From contig NC_090176.1 of NCBI RefSeq assembly GCF_024679245.1, positions 18,345,293 to 18,409,292 on the forward strand: a stretch of 64,000 nt of DNA. The letters run 5' to 3'. Below, one piece after another: positions 10,141-22,436 of this stretch. A model generated the notes under the pieces. The model was given only the letters and a program-made list of their open reading frames with translations. It was not told the DNA's origin and ran no database searches. Positions within the stretch are counted from its first letter, which is position 1, and each line of letters opens with the position of its first letter. The position numbers and the translations under genes were made by a program. The DNA is from Pseudorasbora parva (lineage: Eukaryota > Chordata > Actinopteri > Cypriniformes > Gobionidae).

Positions 10141-11394
10141 ATTTACAACCGTTTGCCGCACAAAAACTATTCTCATCGCTTCATAAAATGATTGTAGATC
10201 ATAAAGCCACTTTTTGTAATGTCCATTAAACTGACAATAATGTAATCAAATCTTCTTTTGCGTGTTTTTCTTGGCAAATATTTGTGATTCATTTGATGAA
10301 TGAATAACATCATGTAATTAACTCAGTTAACATGTTTAATCATCAGTCATTGTGCTAAAGAGGAGTACAGTGGAATGTCTTGTCATCACGACATATGACA
10401 CAATGCACTGCTGGTCACGTAGCGCTCTCCTGTGTCACCCTCAACTCTGACACGTGACAGGAAACTTGATCTGCACGTCCTCCATGGGAATGGGAAACAG
10501 ACCACCGGCTCTCCACACGCCTCCCTTACTCCACGCCTCGCTGCAGGACACTCAGCACAATGCAAACTCACGTTTCAACGTCAGTAACTTTTATGCAATC
10601 TACAACAGATCTTATTGTAGTGTACTTCTTCTGAAACGGAATTGTTTAAATTTAATAATTTTATGCTAATTTTCAATCAGTAAATATAACAAATCTTGGT
10701 TTTATCTTCCAGGATATTTCTGATAGCGGCCTTTTTAATTTCAGGTTTTGATTGGGCAAAAATTGGACACGCCCGTGAGTGCAAGATGAGTCATCAATAT
10801 TTTTGGAACTATTTTAAATGCATGTATCTGCTGGTTTTGTCCAGTAGTACACCTCAAAGCTATCAGACCTGGTCTAAAAGTAACAAAACAATAATAATCT
10901 TGATTTTATAAGGTCCTTAAAGCTGCACATGCTTTAGTTGTGTTTCAGCTTCACCCCTTTGCGTGGGTGAATGTGGTTTGAGGTCCCAGTGTAAGCTGTA
11001 AGCATTTTTGTTTCATTTATTAAAAAAAAAAAAGCTTATGATACTGACAGCCGAAGCTGCTTACCTCTGTGTACGGATAATTTGACACGCACAAGCAAAT
11101 GATGAATGTATTATATATCCGCCCTGTCAGTGCTAAAATATGATTTATTATTATTTATCAACATGCAATTTGGGTAAAGACATGGTCTAGAAGATTGCTT
11201 TTTCTTTGTACTCTCCCATTAATAACATTTTGTTATTTCTATTAAAGAAACTGTATGTAAAAAATGTATTTCAATTAATCATAAAATGGCCCATATGTCT
11301 CTAGACATTAAGAAATCATGCTAATATCAAATACTTATATCACTGACAACAGTAGACCGGCCAGGATATTGTCATGTAAAAGTTATTGTTGCAG
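10141..11394. other. intergenic, no gene seen
   Basis: Short frames only. Nothing in this stretch has a recognisable domain or paired splice sites. Confidence 0.4.
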
Positions 11395-11402
11395 CCCTCA
11401 AC

Positions 11403-12850
11403 CAGGGCTGGACTGGGGCTAAAATTCGGCTCTGGCAAACCCAGCCCATCCGGCCCATGAGTTCCCGTGAATGTTTTTGCTGGGGTTAGGGCCTTAAATT
11501 GGAGTAAATAAATAAAACTAGGACAAATAATGATAGATATTATCAAATTTGCTGCAAATGCAGATAAACTTAATATTGCTTTTTTTTGTCACACAGAAAT
11601 GCCCTTGGCAGTAAAGCACTGATGATTTTGAGCTAGGATGCAGTAAAGTAAATTTACTTCTTTTAAATGCTGTCATCATTTACTCGTTCCAAACCTGTAT
11701 GACTTCTGTGAAACACAAAAGAAGATGTTTTGAAGAATGTTGGCAGCCAAGCCATTTTGTTTAGGCTACCATTTGAATATTGTATGAACAAAAAAACAGA
11801 CTCAAATTATTTTATTTTATGCTACACAGAAATAAATTCATTTAGGTTTGGAATGACATTAGGGTGAGTAAATGTTCACATTTTTGGGCTGAACAATCAT
11901 ATTTTTCAAGAGTTAACACATCATTTTAGTAAGACACTGATATCTATCTTTTATGAGGCTATTCAATTTCATTAAATCTATTAAAAAAAAGTTAATACAA
12001 CTTTTAAAGAGGAAAAAAGCTTTGTCCTTAATTTATGGGATCCAGACTTTAAAGCTGTTTTATAGACTGTAGATTAACTGTAGGCCAGTTTCATTTAAAT
12101 GTAAGATCATGGTAGTCACAGGGTAAAACACATAGACTGTAAAAATCTTGCTCCTCATTATATGGCTATATGGTTTCTAAAACTATATAAAACATATATA
12201 ATAAACTATTATATTTGTAAGTAAAAAAAAAATGTAAACACCTGTAGAAAATACGAATACAGCCTCTATAAAAGTGATTTATATTCTGCAATATTAATTT
12301 AAGTAATATAGAAACATTTTTAATACATGTTTCATCCAAAACACCATATTTCTTCGCTGTTAGTAGTTGCGAGGTGAATTGTGGTTGTGCTAAAGTGAAA
12401 CGTTTGTGTGTATTGCCGTTTTCCACTTAACCTCGTCATGAACACATGCTCGCGGCTGTTTTCTGCTGATTCAACACAGAACCCGGTATGTTCCCATATC
12501 ACACGATTGTATAAAACTAAAATCGGAGTCAAAGTGCCGTATAGAGCAGCATTTAAACACAGCGTACATTCGTCAGCGGCTGCGCTGTGCGGATATTCGC
12601 CTTTTGCAGTTCTATGCGCTCAAATACTAGCCTAATAAATAAATAAATAGAAAAATAGCGCCTAATATGGAGGGGAGGTCTCTCTCGCTTCGGCTTGTCA
12701 ATTCAGAAAACAAACCAATGAGCCGCTGTCGCTGCATGTTGTCAATGGTACAACAAATATATATATATATTTTTAAAAACACTACCGGCCCCAAAGTGCG
12801 TCGGCCCACTGGGGAAATGCCCGGTATGCCAGATTACCAGTCCAGCCCTG
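11403..12850. mobile_element. non-autonomous hAT-type transposon
   Basis: Termini are inverted: left 'cagggctggactgg', right 'ccagtccagccctg'. The similarity continues imperfectly inward through a CCC/GGGC-rich stretch (left 'cccagcccatccggccc', right 'gtcggcccactgggga'). The element is flanked by a perfect 8-bp direct repeat, 'ccctcaac', at 11,395-11,402 and 12,851-12,858. Short inverted ends plus an 8-bp duplication is the hAT signature. I find no transposase frame inside, so it must have moved in trans. A second hairpin element is nested at 11,671-11,900. Confidence 0.8.
11671..11900. mobile_element. degenerate Angel-type hairpin MITE
   Basis: The left arm ('catcatttactcgttccaa', 'acctgtatgacttctg') is the inverse of the right arm ('aggtttggaatgacatt', 'gggtgagtaaatg'), and the right end is close to the family consensus 'tttttgggtgaac'. 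It lies inside the hAT element and so inserted after it. Confidence 0.7.
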
Positions 12851-12858
12851 CCCTCAAC

Positions 12859-13139
12859 TGCCCTCAACTGATGTTGATTTTGACATGTTGTGTTTTGGCC
12901 TGAAGCTCCACCCTCCACCTATCGACCAATCATGAAGTCAGTAGTGTTTGGGCATCCGGGTTGCCAGCTCTGCTCTAGTTACCACAGCTGCAGATCTACA
13001 AATGTTCCTGCTGGATCCTGCAGCCGATCTGGCAACCTCGAGTCAGGGGGGAGGGGGAGAGGGGATACTCCACTCTACTGTCATTTGAAAATAATTGCAG
13101 TACCAGTTTTGGCCACAATCTTACACTTCCTTTAAAAAA
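12859..13139. other. unique or unassigned sequence between two elements
   Basis: A GC-richer stretch with a second tandem 'ccctcaactg' beside the hAT duplication. No gene recognised. Confidence 0.35.
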
Positions 13140-13967
13140 GTTACACTTTATTTCTATAGTCCACTTTAGACATTTCACAAACAATAAGTTTGCAACTACA
13201 TGTGAACTAACTCTGAGTAGACTGTTAGTTTAGGGTTAGGTGTTATGGTTCGGGTAAGTAGACTAAGTTGACAGTTACAAAGTTTGACATAATAACTAGT
13301 ATACTAGTTACTTCTTGTACCCGTAGTATGTATGTTGGGGAGCATCAAACAGTGTTAGCAGATATTAAAGTGCCCCATTATGTTATTTTAAAGGCTCCTA
13401 ATTTTGTTTTGGAGGTCTGCTTACATCATCAAAGGTCAAACATTTTCAGTAACGATGACCTCTATTTTACCATATCAATCCGAGCGTGAGCCAGATGAAG
13501 AACTAGTTATTCAACCCAAACCTCCATCGCGAGGATGACTTGACTCAGCATTACAGTTTTTTCCAACTGCTTACACACAAAATCCTTACTTGTCTCACAA
13601 TTTCTGAAACCTGACACTCAAACACCAGAACTACACATCAAATCTGCAAAACCTTACACTAATTCTCAGCCTCCGACTCAGTATTCCATTTCATAAAACA
13701 CACAACACACAATTCTCTATGTAACACACAAAAGTAATATACAAAAGGAAGTATGTTGATTTCCTTTTTCAAACACAACCAATCAAAATGCAACACTGAT
13801 TCATCATTGTCTTACGCAAACTCTCATTGCTTTACTTAACACCAACCAATCATGGCTTTAGAATAGGCCAAATTATAGGTTGTGAACAATGGATGCAAGC
13901 AATGCAGACAGAGTATAAGGGGAGTTGGAGACACACAGACATGTTTGTTTTTGTGCATTGTGGGAAT

Positions 13968-14468
<501 letters not shown>

Positions 14469-15075
14469 TTTACTGAATTCTAAAGAATAAACTTTTGGTT
14501 TACATATGTTTATGGATTTGTTGTATGCTGCTGTATACAAAAGTAATGTTTGGCCTATAAATATGTTCTGTTTCTACATTGCATTGTAGATATAAGCCTA
14601 TATGAAAGACAAAGAGCTTTAGATTTACAACACATGGTATATATCCTAAAATGTTCTATTATGAAAGTTGATTATGACATCTTTTATGGCATTTTGAATG
14701 CAGTTAAATTTTGAAGGAGATGTGAGGCATTTTGCATTCTGTGTGTGTAGTTTTCGGAATTGTGTGTAGAGTTTAAAAAAAAGGAGTTCTGAAAACATGT
14801 GTAAGCAGTTAAAACTGTAACAAGAGTCAACAAACCGTGTATATTTCTAATTTATTGTGGATATAGGCGGTTCAGGGTCGATTCTTTCTTTTGGGGGACA
14901 ATAACTTATTTATCGTGCCCTTACGACTTTACAACATTGCAGAACGTATTCAAAAAACCATAATGTGGCGCTTTAAACAGACAGTCTACTAATACTATGA
15001 TGACTTGACATGTAGTTGCAAAGTTACTTATAGGTAATAAAATGTCTAAAGTTGACTATTGAAATAAAGTGTTAC

Positions 15076-16190
15076 ACATTTTTTTTTTTTTACATAGTGT
15101 AGGTTTAAGGACATTTGAGAACAATTCAGTTCCCATCATCATCATTATCATTGTTAATAGTATTATTACAGGAGCAGTATTTATTATCTATTTTAGTTTG
15201 CGGGAGAAGGCAAAATAGAGCAGTTTTAATTTCAAAAATGAAAGTAATGAGAGAGAGAGAGAGAGAGGGTGAGAGGATCTCACTTGCTTCAGTGCTCTCA
15301 GGGTCAGCTGTTTGCTGAATGACGCACATTGAGCCCCAGTTAATATTGTACAGGAGGCATTGGCGTCTGACTGAGCATTCCATTACAGGCCTTTCATGCT
15401 GAGTTCACTAAGCAGCTGTGCGCTGATTTAGCTGGCCTCTCTCTCTTTCTCACTCTCTGTCTATCTGCCCTGGGATCAAAGTCTGGGTCATTTACCAACA
15501 TTACAGAGAAGGGACATAATGCAGATCAATGGCATGACAGAAGAGTTCATTGCACAGCACAGTTTTAATTGGCCTTATTCTAACGGCTTGTTTTGGTCCT
15601 GTTGACCATATAGGATTTTGTATTGTACATGAGTAGTTGACATAACATGGGCTTTTTGTTATCAATATCAATATATTTTTGGTTAAATATTGTGAGTGTA
15701 TAAGAGAAAATGTGTATCATAGATAAATGATAAACCATTTTCAAAAATTGTAATAACATTTTTACCTTCATTGGTTTGTGTTCATTAGCAAGTATTTTTG
15801 TGCTGTTATTGCACATATATATTCCACATCATGGAATATAAAATGATGGGAGAAAAAAAATAAGTTCATATTTCATCAATTTCATCATCAATAAATCTAA
15901 TTTTTATTTTAAATCCAATATGTTTTGACTAAATTAATATTGCTGTTCCACATATAGCCATATTTCCACAATAGATTAATAATGAAAAAAAGACAGTGGT
16001 GAAAAAAATATGAGATGGGAAGAAAAATGTATATTTAAACTTTGTGTTCAGTCACAAATCGTTGTTCTTTGTGAGCAAACGCAAGTTGTTTTGTTTTTTT
16101 TTTGGAAATAACCCATTTTGCAGATAAAATTTTATGATTTAAATAAAATCAAATAGATGCAAATACTTAATAATAAACTATGCAAGGTTT
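15076..16190. other. intergenic, no gene seen
   Basis: A short (GA) run sits at 15,248-15,268. Otherwise AT-rich with no supported gene or transposon protein. Confidence 0.4.
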
Positions 16191-16191
16191 T

Positions 16192-16231
16192 TGTGTGTGT
16201 GTGTGTGTGTGTGTGTGGGGGGGGGGGGGGG
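16192..16231 (+). repeat. (GT)n followed by a 15-base G run
   Basis: A GT array passes directly into an uninterrupted G tract at about 16,217-16,231, a potential G-quadruplex or slippage site. Confidence 0.9.
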
Positions 16232-17105
16232 TTGTACAGAAAAAAAAGGCATGTATTTATGCATTAAAATTTACATCACATTTGCATCTCAAGTTTATTA
16301 GTTTATGTTAAAATCCTGTGTAAATCCTAAATGTATGGCTTAATATTTTTTGGAGTGCATAATCATAAGTGCAACAACTTATGACAATGCAAATGTCATG
16401 CAAACTTAGTGTGCTTCTCAGACAGGCGGTTCCACTTTCTGAGAGACTTTATTACACCCAACTCAGTACCGGCTGTTTCTGGTTAGTGACGCAAAACCTT
16501 TCTCAACCTGTGAACCACGCATTCTCCTTTAATAATCTCCAGGAGTGTCACGGTGAAAAAGAGTTATGCAACAGAGAGAATGGGAATGGGCTTGCAATGA
16601 CTCCATTATCATAAAGGTTAAACCCCTCACTGTTTCACAACTCTTGTCAAAGGGATTGTTGTGCTCTGCTTTGTATAAAATGAACACTACTGCCAAATCG
16701 TGTGAAACTAGACATATCCATCACATCAAAATGCTCACAAAAGCAAGAACAGTGCACCAAAGGACTTGTGGCTTGCTGTTGATGTGATTCACACCAACAG
16801 CATAGGCTGTACTGTGCGGCTTATGACAAGGAGATTATGATGTGTTGAACAAACAGCTATTGGGAAAGTTCATACACTAAATAATCTGAACATTTTGTCA
16901 TCTGAACCTGTCTGAACTCTTGTCAGAGAAGCAATTGACAGTCTTTTCCATCATTATAACAGGCCAAAAATGTCAGAATTAACTAGCGGACCTCGTGTTT
17001 TTGGCAGTTTCTTGTGCATGACCATAGACTGCAAAAAAAGATGGACAACGGACCTTCAAACACTTCCATTGTATTATAGAAGTATAATTTGACTGTTTAG
17101 TTTGT
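16232..17105. other. intergenic, no gene seen
   Basis: Only short non-homologous frames. No supported feature. Confidence 0.4.
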
Positions 17106-17109
17106 CTCA

Positions 17110-17580
17110 CGTCCCATTCGATTAAATGGAGAGTGTGGGTGTGATAATGTTCGTGGTTGGGAAGGAAGAGGACAAGGGGTCGGCTTGACTGCTGACGCTT
17201 TTATTGAACAATAAACTCAAATATAACGGCACACTCTCAGCGTGTGTATTCTTTCTCAATCACTTCCGGGTTCCGGTCTTTTCTTCCGCTTCCGGGTCAA
17301 CGTCCTCAGGGTTATAGTGTAGCGTCAGCAGTCCCTCTCTCTCTCCCCTGCTTCCGATTCCACAGGCGTTTTATCCTCTCCCCACGCCCATTACTGGAAC
17401 AAGATACAGGTGTTATCAATCTGCGTCCAACCCACTCACTTACCGCTTGTCCCGCGGCTCTCTCTCCCGCTGCAGACCTCGCTGAACCACGCCCCCCTTT
17501 GCCATAGTGGGGTTCATGACCTATAATGTAATGCATCCAGCCACCTGAGAGCGATCAAAACGTTTCAGCTTCACTTTTCA
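17110..17580 (-). mobile_element. possible solo LTR or repeat end
   Basis: In the minus sense it has 'ttgttcaataaaagcgtcag' (an AATAAA signal) followed by 'caagccgaccccttgtcctc', resembling the R/U5 part of a fish LTR element, with GC-rich DNA upstream in that orientation. No partner LTR, gag or pol is present and I could not fix the ends. Confidence 0.3.
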
Positions 17581-17704
17581 GGACTTGTGCGGCACACTCG
17601 TTGATGACACGTGAGGATTCTAAAAACATGATGCTTTAGAACTTATCCCACCCATTCCACTGCCCTACACACGTATCAAGTTTTTCAACCCGATCACATA
17701 TAAA

Positions 17705-18338
17705 TGCGTATAAATAGTACGAGTGTGTAATGTCGTGGAATGTATACGCCAAAACTCATTTTGGCATGCATATGATACGCTGTTTTTCGCGTGCATACGC
17801 ACTTTATGGCGTATATATGACACGCGCTTGGGTAGGTTTAGGGTAGTGGGGCGTATATATGACACGCGCTTGGGTAGGTTTAGGGTAGTGGGGCGTATAT
17901 ATGACGCGCTTGGTTAGGTTTAGGGTAGTGGGGCGTATATATGACACGCGCTTGGGTAGGTTTAGGGTGGTGGGGCGTATATATGACACGCGCTTGGGTA
18001 GGTTTAGGGTAGTGGGGCGTATATATGACACGCGCTTGGGTAGGTTTAGGGTGGTGGGGCGTATATATGACACGCGCTTGGGTAGGTTTAGGGTAGTGGT
18101 GCGTATATATGACACGCGCTTGGGTAGGTTTAGGGTAGTGGGGCGTATATATGACACGCGCTTGGGTAGGTTTAGGGTGGTGGGGCGTATATATGACGCG
18201 CTTAGGTAGGTTTAGGGTGGTGGGGTGGGGGGTTTGTATGTATAATACGCCATAAAATGCGTATCATATGCACGCGAAAATGAGTTTTGGCGTATACATT
18301 CCACGACATTGCACACTCGTACTATTTATACGCATTTT
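17705..18338. mobile_element. inverted-repeat MITE carrying a 42-bp tandem array
   Basis: The left arm (17,705-17,808) and right arm (18,232-18,338) are near-perfect inverted copies of about 100 bases, sharing 'gcgtataaatagtacgagtg', 'tcgtggaatgtatacgcc' and 'catatgatacgc'. Between them sit ten head-to-tail copies of a 42-bp unit. The element looks like a non-autonomous DNA transposon whose interior expanded into a minisatellite. Confidence 0.8.
17809..18226 (+). repeat. 10-copy, 42-bp minisatellite
   Basis: Units start at 17809, 17851, 17893, 17933, 17975, 18017, 18059, 18101, 18143 and 18185. Each has 'gcgtatatatgacacgcgct' followed by 'tgggtaggtttagggtagtg'. The third and last units lack 2 bases (gacgcgc), and AGTGG/GGTGG alternate at the unit end. 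The period is a multiple of three, which makes long false open frames on both strands. Every unit includes one TTAGGG. Confidence 0.95.
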
Positions 18339-18900
18339 TGTGAGAGTACCCTGAGTTTTTAAATGCAATTTTAAATGTGTTCTGTGTGAATTTTTCTTCA
18401 AATATATAAAGTTTGCCAGATAAATATTTTAACTTTCAATCTGCCACAGTACATAGTAACTGCTTATTGGTTTTGAGATTAACAAAGTTTCAACCTTCTA
18501 AATTAGTTTTTCATATCCATGACATGCTTCTCTGAAATACTTGATTCTAAATTGCCCAGCCGTGACTTTCTATGCTCAAATATTTCTATTATGCCTGTTA
18601 TCATTATTTAATAACAATATTTTGACTGTTGTCCAAATGTATTTTCCTATAGCTTTGTTTCTCTTGCATTCCACTCTTTCTACTTAATGATCTACTTAAG
18701 ATCATTTAAAATAAGTATTTGATGTTTTTATTTATTTGCCACATAGCCATGGGAAATTGTACAGTCAGTCAGTCATTATTTCACAATAAACTCTCCTTCA
18801 GTGTGATAAGACTCTTATCAAGGTCGTGATCACACAAGTTTATTTTGCAATGATGAGCAGCTGATTGTACATTGTCACTTCTGTATTTCTCATCAGGTGC
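18339..18900. other. intergenic, no gene seen
   Basis: AT-rich DNA with no supported feature. Confidence 0.4.
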
Positions 18901-18907
18901 AAAGTAA

Positions 18908-18955
18908 AATCAAGTCAAGTCAAATGTATTTGTATAGTACTTTGTTAATGTTTAT
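18908..18955 (-). mobile_element. 5'-truncated LINE 3' tail
   Basis: 'aagtcaagtcaaatgtattt' then 'gtatagtac' matches the terminal-repeat-plus-tail of the LINE at 2226 ('aaggcaaggcaagtttattt' then 'gtatagcac') in the same orientation. Only the last ~50 bases are left. Confidence 0.6.
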
Positions 18956-19007
18956 AATATCTTAATTAGAATATGACTTTTTGGGGCCGATACTGATTAA
19001 ATAGTTT

Positions 19008-19604
19008 TAATTGTGATAGTGCACTCATGATATATATATATATCATTAGCCTAGAAATCTAGACGCACCGTAGCGGCAGCAAATGTAATCTGCCTGCGAG
19101 TGTCGTCTTGCAACTCTCAATACCCTTCTGAGCTGTAATCCCCTAACTCTTGCTGGGCCAATCACATCGTGTATAGAGTCGGTGGTCGGGGCCATAATGA
19201 CGATGGCCGAGTTGCGTTTGCGTGCTTCTAGTAAACACAGAAACTGGCGAACGCTGATCTTTCGAATCCGCTTTGACCGCGACTCTGGAAGACTTGGAGT
19301 TGAGCTTTTCTCTGAGAAAAGAACAAAGAACGGCACTGAAGTCATTCTTAAAAAGGGAAGATGTGTTCTGAGTTTAGCCGACTGGATACGGTGAATGTTT
19401 AATCTATCAACAAGCTCTGTTTCACCTTCGTTGCTCTGGTTGGTGGTAGCGGTATCCTATCGCGTGCAGAGGGAGTTTAAAAGACAACCGTTTATCCCGC
19501 CCCTCGGATTGAGCCCTGCCAATGGTGAGTTTCCAGACCAAACATCTTGATGTGGGTCTGGCTTGTCAGGCTAATAAATCATGAGTGCACTGTCACAATT
19601 AAAC
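19008..19604. repeat. palindromic target around a transposon
   Basis: 'taattgtgatagtgcactca' on the left is inverted as 'tgagtgcactgtcacaatta' on the right. Taking out the element at 19,047-19,573 and one duplication leaves a continuous palindrome centred on an AT run, so the element inserted at a hairpin tip. Confidence 0.65.
19047..19573. mobile_element. short-TIR non-autonomous element, copy 1 (9-bp duplication)
   Basis: The ends 'tagcctagaaatctagac' and, inverted, 'tagcctgacaagccagac' form imperfect terminal repeats. Flanks are 'atatatcat' and 'ataaatcat', a 9-bp duplication with one mismatch. The interior closely matches 56,977-57,487. A 9-bp duplication is typical of Mutator-like elements, but no transposase is present to confirm the superfamily. 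Confidence 0.75.
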
Positions 19605-20001
19605 TGAACTTTTATTTTGACGGCTTGCTGTCTGCCTCGAGTTCCTGTGTGTGTTTATGATATGACGATAGATTTTGTCGAATGAAACAGTAAAATTCTC
19701 ACATATTGAGTTGGCAGATGCTGAAAAACACAGCGAGTTTCAGTGTGTGTGAGAGGGGTAAGGTAAATTAGCAGAGACATAATAACATGCAGGATTAATA
19801 TTACAGTCTTTTTGCGGCTTTATATTCAGAGACACTATTTGTATATATTGCTATTTGATTTAAGTGTACTGACCAACGTTTTATTTATTCATCAAAACCA
19901 ATTCGTGTCATTCCGCATAATGCAGTAAATTCCGTTTTTATGACTGGATTATATCTGTGTGTCCGCATCGCGGAAATGAATCCTTATGAAAGTTTAGTCC
20001 A
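19583..20001. other. intergenic, repeat-flank sequence
   Basis: No gene seen. The stretch follows the palindromic target and precedes the next inverted-repeat element. Confidence 0.35.
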
Positions 20002-20219
20002 GGGGCCTATTGCACAAAACTAGGATAATGGATTAAGACGGGATATCATGGTGATCCCAGCTCAATTTATCTGCTAAATGCAGTTATCTTTTGTTATTCT
20101 TGGTGTGAGTGTGCCTTCAAGTTATGTTTACACGATAGTGGTGTACTAAATTTTGCAAACAGAAGATCACCAAGATATCCCATCTTAATCCCTTATACTA
20201 GTTTTGTGCAATAGGCCCC
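20002..20219. mobile_element. 218-bp MITE with ~48-bp TIRs
   Basis: The left end 'ggggcctattgcacaaaact' continues through 'taatggattaagacgggata'. The right end is its inverse ('tatcccatcttaatccctta', then 'agttttgtgcaataggcccc'). No clear target duplication, so the superfamily stays open. Confidence 0.8.
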
Positions 20220-20672
20220 AAGAGTAGGGAGAGATTTATTTATTTTTGTTGTTTGATAAACATTAAAACACAGACAGCAGTGCAGCAGGAATATTACAGT
20301 ATAATATTGGATTATGCAGCAGGCATTATAGCCTACAGCTCATTGCCTTCAGGTTTCATTATTAAACCATCGATTATATCGGCCTTTTTCATGCTATAGC
20401 CGATATGCCGATGGTTGTAAACTGATCGAAAATTGGCCGATAAATATCAGCGGCCGATACATCAGTACATCCCTAATCTTAATACCTTCATTTAGCAGAT
20501 TAAGACCTGGGTGATAATATACCGGTAGTTTTCATTTTTCTTCAATTCAGTTGAGATTTACAGTACCATAAAATATTGCTTTATGCCTCGGAACTCTAGG
20601 TATGCAAAGTTGGATGTTCTTAATCCAAGGTAATATAAAGAGCTTGGCAATAATATAGTTCAATTCTCTTTT
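20220..20672. other. repeat-like intergenic sequence
   Basis: Contains a 'cggccgatacatcagtacat' then 'ccctaa' motif that I recognise as a recurrent fish repeat end. No gene. Confidence 0.35.
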
Positions 20673-21265
20673 TTAAAGGCACAGTATGCAAGTTTCGCCG
20701 CTAGAGGTTGCTTATTCAAAACAAAGACGTAGCTTGATGACGCCATGAAAAACCGTGGAGTCATGGGAGTTGTAGTCTTGACTCTTCACCTCCACAGCCG
20801 ATGGAAAAGAATCCGACGGACTCGGAAGAAATTGTGTTCATGGATGAGCGAATGTATTAAAGTTTGTTAACGTTATGATGGTATGAAGCAGGACACACCG
20901 AGAGTTCTTGGGAGCAAATAGTAATCTAAGAATCACAATCTGTAATCTGAACGGGTCTCTGAGCTTTTACTGCGTTTATACTGCAGTCGGCCGCTTCCGC
21001 TTTTTGTTGCGTATGTGGGGTAATGCAGCGCTTTTACATGGTTAAAACAAACATACTAAATACATTTGAATGTGTTGAAAATTATGCTATAACCTGATAT
21101 GTATGTACACTACTGGCAAGGAAAATGGTCTGTAACACATTTAAACATTGTTGTAAACATTAGTAACAACAGTGATAACGTAAGTGCACAGGTCAACAAA
21201 ATATATAACATTGTTTTAGTGGTTTAGGATATTTGAATCTTAAATCTTTCATATTGTGCCTTTAA
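20673..21265. mobile_element. TTAA-bounded MITE
   Basis: The left end 'ttaaaggcacagtatgcaag' and the inverse of the right end 'ttaaaggcacaatatgaaag' match at most positions, with TTAA at both edges. This suggests a piggyBac- or Kolobok-type target. A truncated relative, sharing 'agaatccgacggactcgg'-like sequence, is embedded in the Tc1 element near 62.3 kb. Confidence 0.75.
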
Positions 21266-21301
21266 TTGCTTTATGAAAGTATATTGTGATTTAAATATGA
21301 C

Positions 21302-22436
21302 CAGGGATGGGCAATGTTGGTCCTGGAGTGTCAATGTTCTGCAGAGTTTAGCTCCAACCCTAATCAAACACGTACCTGACCAAGCTAAACAATGTCTTTA
21401 GGATTACTAAGGCCAGCAATGTGCTGTGCCCCAAGCCGCCTACTTATAATACGACCTAAAAGTATGTACTCTTTTTGTGAGCAAGCTTTGGAAGCTTTGG
21501 GACTCACTTCTTCGTCATCTTTAATGGACAGCTCTGTCGCTTAGTTGCATGCATCCTGTCAATATTTAAACTACCCTGTCAATCATCTTGACACAGTTAA
21601 AAGCCAGTTAATTTCCTCTATCATCTATCATTTTTGTAGTTTGTAGTTCTAATCGAATTCCAACTTGCAATGGGTTGTGGGCAATATTAGCCATTAGAGT
21701 GAGCATCGATCTGCACTTCAGAAGTAGTAGACCATAGTAGACCACATGCGTTTTGGGACGCACTAATACTATTTTCGAATTCTAGGGCGAATTGGGATGC
21801 ATTGGGATGCATCAATGGTCTTATTATTGGGAGATACAAGGGTCAACGGCTCTACCATTGGATAAAATGTGGCCATTTTTTGAGGGGACAGCCATAGTGG
21901 TGTCCAAAACCATATTGAACATTATTGAGTGCACTCATTCAATCTCCCATTGTCCCGCAATAACAAGTGTACAACTGATGTATCGATTCAACATCTGTCC
22001 GAATTCGCTCACTCGTTTTCATCCACTCCTTTAAGTGAACTAGGACTAGGGAAAGAGATTGAAGGTTTATGGGGAAATTTCTGTTTCAGCCACTGTTTGC
22101 CATAGAAATGAACGAGAAGTGCCATAAACGTGCTGATTTATAACAATTGTCCATAACTTCTCCTATAAACATTTTTTTTTTCTTTGGTGTAAAATAGATA
22201 AATCCAAATAGATAAATCCAAAACAAAAATGTTTAAAAGCAAAGATTAGCCTATAGGCTGTCGATTCATTGAATGATTGGCAGTTTAACAACAAAAGCAA
22301 TTTATTTTGTTGCTAACCGACTTGTCTTCAAGTTACTTTGCTAAGGCTACAGGCAAGTGAGTTATTTTTTTAATCGGGGTTGGAGCTAAACTCTACAGGA
22401 CAGCGGCATGCCTGGACAGACGTTGCCCATCCCTGA
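21302..22436. mobile_element. 'gatgggcaatgttggtcctg' MITE split by ~950 bp
   Basis: The left arm 21,302-21,420 ('gatgggcaatgttggtcctg', 'agagtttagctccaaccc') pairs with the right arm 22,375-22,436 ('gggttggagctaaactct', 'acgttgcccatccctg'). This family is common in fish. The spacer holds further repeat-like sequence but no gene, so one or more insertions have separated the arms. Confidence 0.7.

Noticed and set aside
17804..18209. Frames with 14-residue repeats on both strands, a possible repeat protein
   Set aside because: The 42-bp unit is a multiple of three, so any frame without stops repeats. Both strands are open equally and the array lies between transposon arms.
17809..18226. CRISPR-like array
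   Set aside because: Units are contiguous with no unique spacers, and the genome is a vertebrate's.
19046..19394. Frames of 70-99 residues conserved between the two 9-bp-duplication elements (second copy near 57.1-57.4 kb)
   Set aside because: Similarity is equal in coding and non-coding parts and the frames exist on both strands; explained by recent common origin of the repeat, with no domain I recognise.
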